Source: Saprospiraceae bacterium (GTDB lineage: Bacteria; Bacteroidota; Bacteroidia; Chitinophagales; Saprospiraceae). From it: a stretch of DNA of 8,388 bases. The stretch spans positions 1 to 8,388 of the forward strand of contig JALVCY010000537.1 of NCBI GenBank assembly GCA_027009605.1, read 5' to 3'. Below the pieces are notes generated by a model. That model was not told where the DNA came from. It worked only from the letters and a program-made list of their open reading frames with translations, and searched no databases. Below are positions 1-4,894 of this stretch, piece after piece (within the stretch, counting starts at the first letter, position 1; the number at the start of each line of letters is the position of its first letter). The position numbers were made by a program, and so were the translations under genes.

Positions 1-320
1 CTTGGTTGAGAACTCGTCCTTCGGACTTCGTGGTTGAGAGCTTCGCAGGTTGAGACGATTTGGGTTTTTTTATAGGGATTTTACTTCATTATTTGATATT
101 TGGAATTTTGTTTGGGTTTTTAGTTGAAGAGGTTGATTCGCTCGCAAGCTTCGCTAGTTGATTCGCTTCGCAGGTTGAGCCGATATGGTTTTTTACTTGG
201 GTTTTTACTTCATCATTTGATATTTGGCAGTTACAAAGATGCCGCACCTATGGCGCTCAATCCATTTTGATTGTTCTGTTCTGTATTTGATATAGTTGTA
301 AGATTTTTTAGCCGCCTAGC

Positions 321-352
321 CGTTAAACCGCTACACCGCTACACCGTTATTC
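321..352 (+). repeat. Octamer tandem array, 4 units (CGTTACAC type)
   Basis: Four 8-bp units lie head to tail: CGTTAAAC, CGCTACAC, CGCTACAC, CGTTATTC. They are preceded by GCCGCCTAGC and followed by a GCC-TTC-GGC hairpin (353-361). The array is the reverse-complement type of the one at 7595-7642, including the neighbouring CTAGGC-like sequence. Confidence 0.85.
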
Positions 353-682
353 GCCTTCGGCTCTCTAGGTTGAGAACTCGTCCTTTGGATTTCGTGGTTG
401 AGAGCTTCGCAGGTTGAGACGATTTGGGTTTTTACTTGGGTTTTTACTTCATTATTTGATATTTGGAATTTTGTTTGGGTTTTTAGTTGAAGAGGTTGAT
501 TCGCTCGCAAGCTTCGCTAGTTGATTCGCTGCGCTAGTTGAGAGATTTGGGTTTTTACTTGGGTTTTTACTTCATCATTTGATATTTGGCAGTTACAAAG
601 ATGCCGCACCTATGGCGCTCGATCCATTTTGATTGTTCTGTTCTGTATTTGATATAGTTGTAAGATTTTTTAGCCGCCTAGC

Positions 683-722
683 CGTTAAATCGTTAAACCG
701 CTACACCGCTACACCGTTATTT
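683..722 (+). repeat. Octamer tandem array, 5 units (CGTTACAC type)
   Basis: This is the same array as in the first 365-bp unit but with one extra octamer: CGTTAAAT, CGTTAAAC, CGCTACAC, CGCTACAC, CGTTATTT. The added octamer explains most of the length difference between the two large units, as expected for gain or loss of units by slippage or recombination. Confidence 0.85.
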
Positions 723-749
723 GCCTTCGGCTCTCTAGGTTGAGAACTC

Positions 750-776
750 GTCCCGATTACTATCGTGGATGCGGAC
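750..776 (+). other. Hairpin with an enlarged, self-complementary loop
   Basis: At 16-26 the module is GTCC-TTC-GGAC. Here the same GTCC and GGAC arms enclose a longer insert that itself contains CGAT-TACT-ATCG (754-765). The outer stem is kept while the loop is replaced. A nearly identical version, with one base changed, lies at 4465-4491. Confidence 0.6.
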
Positions 777-839
777 TTCGTGGTTGAGAGCTTCACCGGT
801 TGAGACTAGCAGGAACAAAAAAAGGGGGGCTATGCAGAA

Positions 840-866
840 AGAAATTTACTCATTCATAATTATCTG
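840..866 (+). repeat. 27-bp direct repeat, copy 1
   Basis: It contains TTACTCATTCATAATT and matches 1007-1033 at 25 of 27 positions, 167 bp apart. A short frame starting at 832 stops after 14 codons, and the two copies lie in different frames relative to their preceding ATG. The repeat is therefore better read as duplicated non-coding or decayed DNA than as paralogous genes. Confidence 0.7.
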
Positions 867-1006
867 CCTATTGTAATAACTAAAATCTGTTGGCAGGTAA
901 CTTTTTAATCGTCGAAACTCCCGAAAAAAGCTTTGTTTTCAAGAAATAGCATCCAACACAGCAATACTGCCTGCCGCTTCCCGAAAAGAAAGGTAGAAAC
1001 ATGAAA

Positions 1007-1033
1007 AGAAAATTACTCATTCATAATTTTCTG
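1007..1033 (+). repeat. 27-bp direct repeat, copy 2
   Basis: Second copy of the repeat at 840-866, with two mismatches. It sits just inside a 40-codon open frame (1001-1123) whose first residues, MKRKLL, resemble the start of a secreted protein. No domain follows. Confidence 0.7.
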
Positions 1034-1213
1034 TCCACCGTATTTGCGACAGCTACAAGCCATCTTGCGATGAAGTTGAAGTCGCCGCTTCCAAACCGAA
1101 CTAGATCGGTACTGCACAGCTAAAATCTGTCCCCAAACCGACAGCATCTTATAAGCTTGGACAAATTCAGGGTGTCTTTCGTAAATTTTCTTTATTTTTA
1201 CAAAAAAAAATAG

Positions 1214-1355
1214 GTAACTATTTAGGTATCCACTATTTTGAGCCGTGCGTCCCTACGTCAACATCCACAAAAATGCCTATTTTCTACCTAAAAATTGGTG
1301 CATCTAAACAGTTACATTTTTTATAGGCTTAAAATAGGAGCACCTAAACAGTTAC
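1214..1355. mobile_element. 142-bp MITE-like element with 8-bp target duplication
   Basis: The left end reads GTAACTATTTAGGTATCC (from 1214). The right end, read inward from 1355 on the minus strand, is GTAACTGTTTAGGTGCTCC. Similarity continues for about 30 bp on each side, ending near TATTTTGAGCC/TATTTTAAGCC, with one gap. The element is flanked by identical octamers AAAAATAG at 1206-1213 and 1356-1363, as expected for a target-site duplication. It is too short to encode a transposase, so it would be non-autonomous. Terminal GTAA with 8-bp duplications is characteristic of the IS66 family, so cross-mobilisation by an IS66-type transposase is inferred; no such gene is in the window. A third, internal copy of the end motif lies at 1297-1315. 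The right end is 83 bp before the arsM start. Confidence 0.75.
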
Positions 1356-1390
1356 AAAAATAGAATAATGGGTTTTCCCGGAGAGACCAA

Positions 1391-1432
1391 TAAACCCTTA
1401 ACCCTTGACCCTTAACCCTTAACCTTTAACCT
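1391..1432 (+). repeat. TTAACCC-type heptamer tandem array before arsM
   Basis: Six 7-bp units run without gaps: TAAACCC, TTAACCC, TTGACCC, TTAACCC, TTAACCT, TTAACCT. A degenerate seventh (TTACACA) runs into the ATG of arsM. The array occupies the place where a ribosome-binding site or promoter would lie, and no Shine-Dalgarno sequence is visible. A change in unit number would alter the spacing between upstream signals and the arsM start by 7 bp per unit. Whether that happens or matters is unknown. Confidence 0.85.
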
Positions 1433-1438
1433 TTACAC

Positions 1439-2260
1439 ATGAAAGAGCCCAAAGAATTGAAATCGAAAGTCATTGAAATCTATAGTGAAATAGCACTTCA
1501 ATCCAAAGATGAAAATGCCACTTCCTGTTGTGGGGTCGGTGGTTGTAGCACCGTCGATCATGAGATTTTTGCGGAAGACTATAGCCGGATTAAAGGCTAC
1601 AATAAAGACGCCGATTTAGGATTAGGCTGTGGGATTCCTACTGAATTTGCCCAAATAAAAGAAGGAGATACGGTCTTGGATCTAGGCTCCGGCGCCGGCA
1701 ATGATTGTTTTGTCGCCAGAGAAATTGTTGGGTCAACCGGCAAGGTAATCGGCGTGGATATGACGCCCATCATGATAAAAAAGGCTCGCGAAAATGCCGA
1801 AAAATTGAACTTCAATAATGTAGAATTTAGATATGGAGAGATTGAAGATTTGCCGGTCAATGACTGCACGATTGATGTGGTGGTGAGCAATTGCGTACTC
1901 AATTTAGTCCCAAATAAAGAAAAAGCCTTCCAAGAAATGTATCGAGTCATCAAGCCCCAAGGCCACTTTTCGGTATCTGATGTAGTCCTAAACGGGGACT
2001 TGCCGGCGGCACTAAAAAATGATGCAGAAATGTATGCCGGATGTGTGTCCGGAGCCATCCAACTTGAAGAATACATGGGTTTGCTAAAAACGACCGGCTT
2101 CAAAAACCTATCCATCCAAAAGCAAAAAGTCACCATCCTGCCCGATGAGATTTTGGCTCAATACCTGAACAAAGGAGAAATTGACTTGTATAAAAAGGGA
2201 GAATTTAGTATTTTGAGTATTACGGTTTACGGAGAGAAGGGGAGTACTTGCTGCTGCTGA
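1439..2260 (+). CDS. arsM: Arsenite S-adenosylmethionine methyltransferase
   Basis: This 273-aa cytoplasmic enzyme should transfer methyl groups from S-adenosylmethionine to thiol-bound As(III), giving methylated arsenicals. The class I methyltransferase motif I, VLDLGSGAGND, is at 79-89, followed by the acidic motif GVD at 105-107. The four cysteine positions characteristic of ArsM enzymes appear to be present: C30/C31 in SCCG, C64 in GLGCG, C152 in SNCVLNL and C202 in AGCVSGA. The C-terminal extension ends in three consecutive cysteines (271-273, codons TGC TGC TGC), a plausible extra thiol site, though its role is unproven. The ATG at 1439 gives the usual family N-terminus. It is preceded by a heptamer repeat and has no Shine-Dalgarno sequence, which is normal in Bacteroidota. 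A P1B ATPase gene follows 32 bp downstream, suggesting co-transcription. No arsR-type regulator is in the window. Confidence 0.93.
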   Translation: MKEPKELKSKVIEIYSEIALQSKDENATSCCGVGGCSTVDHEIFAEDYSRIKGYNKDADLGLGCGIPTEFAQIKEGDTVLDLGSGAGNDCFVAREIVGSTGKVIGVDMTPIMIKKARENAEKLNFNNVEFRYGEIEDLPVNDCTIDVVVSNCVLNLVPNKEKAFQEMYRVIKPQGHFSVSDVVLNGDLPAALKNDAEMYAGCVSGAIQLEEYMGLLKTTGFKNLSIQKQKVTILPDEILAQYLNKGEIDLYKKGEFSILSITVYGEKGSTCCC

Positions 2261-2292
2261 TTGCTGGCCGTTTACCTTTCACCACCAATTCT

Positions 2293-4395
2293 ATGTCACA
2301 AAAGATAAAATGGGACGTGGACGGGATGTCTTGCGTCAATTGTGCCCAATCCATCGTTAATTTTTTGGAGGAGTCCCATTTGGATGATGTCCATGTAGAT
2401 TTTGCTTCCGGCAAGGTTTCTTTCGTCTTGAATGAGCAATCCCCTAGCTTGGAAAAGCTCAAAAAAGGCTTACATCGTATTGGTTATCAAGTAGTTACCA
2501 AAGAATCTAAGCCCAAATATTGGACACTGGAACGCAAGCTGCTGGTGTCAGCGATTTTTACCGTTCCTTTGGTTTTGAGTCATTTTTTGATGATGGCGGG
2601 GTTGACGTTGGATTTTTTGGGGCATCCTTATACGCAGTTGGCTTTAGCGCTGCCGGCGATTATTATCGGTCTCCATCACTTTGGTAAAAGTGCCTTGGGC
2701 TCCTTGCGCGGGGGCGTGCCCAATATGGATGTTTTGGTTTTTATTGGTGGCTTGGCGGCGACGGTTTATAGTCTCGCGGGCTTGGTCATCAATGAGCCGA
2801 ATTATATCTTCTTTGAGACGGCGGCTTCTATTTTTACTTTGGTTTTATTTGGTAATTTTTTGGAACACCGTTCGGTCAAGCAGACCACATCGGCCTTATC
2901 CGCTTTGCAAAATCTGATGCCGGAGAAGGCCAAAAAAATCATGCCGTCCGGAGCGATTGTGGAGATAGATTTGGACGAAATTCAGTTGGGCGACATCATC
3001 CAAGTCAATGAAGGCGACCGTATTGCTTGCGATGGAAAAATTATAGAGGGTCTGGGCGCTATTGATGAGTCCATGATTACGGGAGAAAGTCTGCCGGTAG
3101 AAAAAACCATCGGGCAAAAGACCTATGGCGGTACCCTTTTGCAGCAAGGCAATATCCAAGTCAAGGCCATGGCCGTGGCGGACAATTCTCTTTTGGGCAA
3201 GATTATTGACTTAGTCGAAAAGGCTCAAAATGATAAGCCGCCTATCCAGCGTTTGGCGGATAAGATTAGTGCGATTTTTGTGCCGGTAGTGATTGGGATA
3301 GCCGTCTTGACTTTTTTTATTTCTTGGCTCGGATTTGATGTGCCGGCCACCAAAGCCTTAATTCATAGTATTGCCGTTTTGGTGATTTCTTGTCCTTGTG
3401 CGATGGGCTTGGCGACACCGACTGCCGTGATGGTGGGCGTGGGGCGAATGGCACAACAGGGAATCGTCATCAAAGGCGGGCAAACAGTCGAAGCCATTAA
3501 AGATATTAAAAATATCGTTTTTGATAAGACAGGTACTTTGACGACCGGGCAATTTAGAATTGATGATATTCAATATTTCGGCAACGATAAGCAACGTATT
3601 CATCAGATAATCAAGGACTTAGAGTCAAAATCTTCTCATCCTTTGGCATCGAGTCTCCTTTCGGAAATGGAGCGGCTTTCGCCAAATTTAGCTTCCTTAA
3701 ACTTAGATGTTGAAGAGAAAAAAGGGATGGGTATTCAAGGCACAGATGCAGCCGGTCATGTTTTTCAACTGGGTTCTAAACGGATTTTAGCGCAAGCGCC
3801 AGCAGACGCTCATGATTTGTACCTTACGGAAAATGGCCGACTCATCGCCACCATCGACTTAAAGGACGACCTGAAAAAAGACGCAAAAGAAACGGTTCAG
3901 TTCTTTCAAAACAAAGGCGTAAAAGTCATCATGCTCAGCGGAGACCGAAAGGAAAAAGTAGCCAAAGTCGCCGAAGAGTTAGGGATTAAAACTTATTTTG
4001 CGGAGCAATTGCCCCAAGAAAAACTTGAAAAAATCGCCGAATTATCCGCCCAAAATCCAACAGCCATGGTCGGGGACGGGATTAATGATGCCCCCGCCTT
4101 GGCGCAAGCGACGTTGGGAATTTCCTTGGGGCAAGCTTCGGCCATCGCCATAGATTCTGCCCAAATCATCTTACTAAATGACCATCTTTCATCCCTGGAA
4201 AAAGCCTTCCGAATCGGAAAAACCACAGTCAAAACCATTCACGAAAACTTATTTTGGGCCTTTGCCTATAATGTGGTCGCGATACCTATTGCCGCATTGG
4301 GTTTTTTGAGTCCTATGTGGGGAGCGATGTTTATGGCCTTTTCGGATGTGGTGGTGATTGGCAATTCTTTGCGGTTGAAGAGGAGGAGGGTTTGA
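2293..4395 (+). CDS. copA: Copper-type P1B heavy-metal-translocating ATPase
   Basis: This 700-aa inner-membrane pump should couple ATP hydrolysis to export of a soft metal, most likely Cu(I). In order it has one N-terminal heavy-metal-associated domain with GMSCVNC (11-17), and hydrophobic segments from about residue 75. The TGES actuator motif is at 263-266, the transmembrane metal-site CPC at 367-369 and the phosphorylation motif DKTGT at 411-415. The nucleotide-domain SSHP motif is at 447-450 and GDGIND at 594-599. Two C-terminal membrane helices follow. TM7 carries N652, Y659, N660 and P665 in the P1B-1 pattern. In TM8 the usual MxxSS reads MAFSD (681-685), so Asp replaces the second Ser. 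An open frame extends upstream to a TTG at 2248, but that overlaps the arsM end; ATG 2293 places the metal-binding domain at the terminus as usual. TACCTTTC at 2273-2280 is a weak possible promoter element, so both read-through from arsM and independent expression are possible. Confidence 0.93.
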   Translation: MSQKIKWDVDGMSCVNCAQSIVNFLEESHLDDVHVDFASGKVSFVLNEQSPSLEKLKKGLHRIGYQVVTKESKPKYWTLERKLLVSAIFTVPLVLSHFLMMAGLTLDFLGHPYTQLALALPAIIIGLHHFGKSALGSLRGGVPNMDVLVFIGGLAATVYSLAGLVINEPNYIFFETAASIFTLVLFGNFLEHRSVKQTTSALSALQNLMPEKAKKIMPSGAIVEIDLDEIQLGDIIQVNEGDRIACDGKIIEGLGAIDESMITGESLPVEKTIGQKTYGGTLLQQGNIQVKAMAVADNSLLGKIIDLVEKAQNDKPPIQRLADKISAIFVPVVIGIAVLTFFISWLGFDVPATKALIHSIAVLVISCPCAMGLATPTAVMVGVGRMAQQGIVIKGGQTVEAIKDIKNIVFDKTGTLTTGQFRIDDIQYFGNDKQRIHQIIKDLESKSSHPLASSLLSEMERLSPNLASLNLDVEEKKGMGIQGTDAAGHVFQLGSKRILAQAPADAHDLYLTENGRLIATIDLKDDLKKDAKETVQFFQNKGVKVIMLSGDRKEKVAKVAEELGIKTYFAEQLPQEKLEKIAELSAQNPTAMVGDGINDAPALAQATLGISLGQASAIAIDSAQIILLNDHLSSLEKAFRIGKTTVKTIHENLFWAFAYNVVAIPIAALGFLSPMWGAMFMAFSDVVVIGNSLRLKRRRV

Positions 4396-4400
4396 ATTGT

Positions 4401-4770
4401 AGTTGATTCGCTTCGCTAGTTGAAGAAGTTGAGACGTTCGCCTTCGGCTCACTAGGTTGAGACTGTCCCGATTACTATCGTGGATACGGACTTCGTGGTT
4501 GAGAGCTTCGCAGGTTGAGACGTTATGGGGTTTTGATTGGGATTTTACTTCATTATTCGACATTCGGGATTCTATATTCGATATTCTGCTAGTTGAAGAA
4601 GTTGAAAGAGTTGATTCGCTCGCAAGCTTCGCTAGTTGAGAGATATGGGTTTTTGATTGGGATTTTACTTCATTATTCGACATTCGGGATTCTATATTCG
4701 ATATTCTGTTAGTTGAAGAAGTTGAAAGAGTTGATTCGCTCGCAAGTTTTGCTAGTTGAAGAAGTTGAGA
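4401..4770 (+). repeat. Second composite repeat array, same family and orientation as 4-807
   Basis: The array starts 6 bp after the ATPase stop. It contains GTTGATTCGCTTCGCTAG, a GCC-TTC-GGC hairpin (4440-4448), GGTTGAGACTGTCCCG with the enlarged-loop hairpin (4465-4491), and the GGTTGAGAGCTTCGCAGG linker. These are the building blocks of the first array, on the same strand. The octamer array and the ACAAAGATGCC module are absent. Apparent open frames here translate the repeat itself and show the same internal duplication, so they are not treated as genes. There is no obvious terminator with a T-run after the ATPase; the GTTGA-linked hairpins may serve instead, but that is speculative. Confidence 0.85.
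4519..4758 (+). repeat. 120-bp tandem duplication inside the second array
   Basis: Two adjacent copies have a period of exactly 120 bp (for example GATTTTACTTCATTATTCGA at 4541 and 4661). From 4532 and 4652 onward they are nearly identical, differing at a few positions such as GCTTCGC versus GTTTTGC. The high identity suggests a recent duplication. The unit contains GATATTCTG, three GTTGA motifs at ~8-bp spacing and the GATTCGCTCGCAAG module also seen in the first array. Confidence 0.88.
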
Positions 4771-4822
4771 TTTGCGTCTTGAGTGCTTGTGCTTTTAGCT
4801 TTTGGGTTGATGCGGTTCAATT

Positions 4823-4845
4823 TGTTTTTTGTGTTTTTCGTGGTT
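4823..4845 (-). repeat. Inverted 23-bp repeat, left arm (upstream of nuclease gene)
   Basis: The reverse complement of this segment begins AACCACGAAAAACAC and matches 7729-7751 at 22 of 23 positions. The two arms are inverted relative to each other and enclose the nuclease gene. The arm ends 49 bp before the chosen ATG and just upstream of the predicted promoter. Confidence 0.7.
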
Positions 4846-4859
4846 GCCATTCAAGTTTT

Positions 4860-4890
4860 TTGGGAAATCTCTAGCCATTTTGTACCTTTG
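4860..4890 (+). promoter_or_regulatory. Bacteroidota-type promoter for the nuclease gene
   Basis: TTG at 4860-4862 (within TTTTTTG) is followed after 20 nt by TACCTTTG at 4883-4890. This fits the Bacteroidota -33/-7 consensus, TTG and TAnnTTTG, with a normal spacer. The -7 box ends only 4 nt before the ATG at 4895, so transcription would begin at or within a few bases of the start codon. That implies a leaderless or nearly leaderless mRNA and argues against the upstream TTG start at 4829, which lies before the promoter. Confidence 0.55.
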
Positions 4891-4894
4891 GCGA

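Larger units (their letters stand above)
4..807 (+). repeat. Composite ~365-bp tandem repeat array (2 full units plus partial third)
   Basis: Unit 1 spans 4-367, unit 2 spans 368-737, and a partial third copy runs 738-807; each begins GGTTGAGAACTCGTCC. The order of modules is the same in both full units. First comes a hairpin module with linker GGTTGAGAGCTTCGCAGG. Then an AT-rich module containing TTTGATATTTGG, a GTTGATTCGCTCGCAAGC module, and a second TTTGATATTTGG module. Next is a segment with ACAAAGATGCCGCACC that folds as an imperfect hairpin (244-256 and 606-618). Last are an octamer array and a GCC-TTC-GGC hairpin. The units differ by scattered substitutions and by one octamer (364 versus 370 bp). 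No open reading frame with protein-like composition is present. Function is unknown; a multi-part intergenic repeat is the best description. Confidence 0.9.
808..1205. other. Intergenic stretch without a convincing gene
   Basis: This ~400-bp stretch lies between the large repeat array and the MITE-like element. It contains a 27-bp direct repeat (annotated separately) and only very short open frames. The longest one looked at starts with ATG at 1001 and gives 40 residues with no recognisable domain. No tRNA-like or rRNA-like structure was recognised, and no clear TAnnTTTG promoter was found. Confidence 0.6.

Noticed and set aside
4..807. CRISPR array
   Set aside because: The repeated units are long and variable and have no constant repeat with unique spacers of uniform length. 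No cas genes are present.
1001..1123. Open frame of 40 codons starting MKRKLL with a purine-rich upstream stretch
   Set aside because: Only the first residues look protein-like; the rest is basic and has no domain. It overlaps a direct repeat that lies in another frame in its other copy.
1182..1189. TAAATTTT with a TTG 22 nt upstream as a promoter for arsM
   Set aside because: It lacks the final G of TAnnTTTG, lies 250 bp from the gene, and is separated from it by the MITE.
2248..2292. Upstream TTG start for the P1B ATPase, adding 15 residues
   Set aside because: It would overlap the triple-Cys end of arsM. The ATG at 2293 gives the usual terminus just before the metal-binding domain.
4249..4683. 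144-codon minus-strand open frame
   Set aside because: It is translated from the repeat array and the antisense of the ATPase end. Its internal duplication simply mirrors the 120-bp DNA repeat.
4829..4894. Upstream TTG start for the nuclease protein, adding 22 residues
   Set aside because: It lies before the predicted promoter and partly inside the 23-bp inverted repeat.
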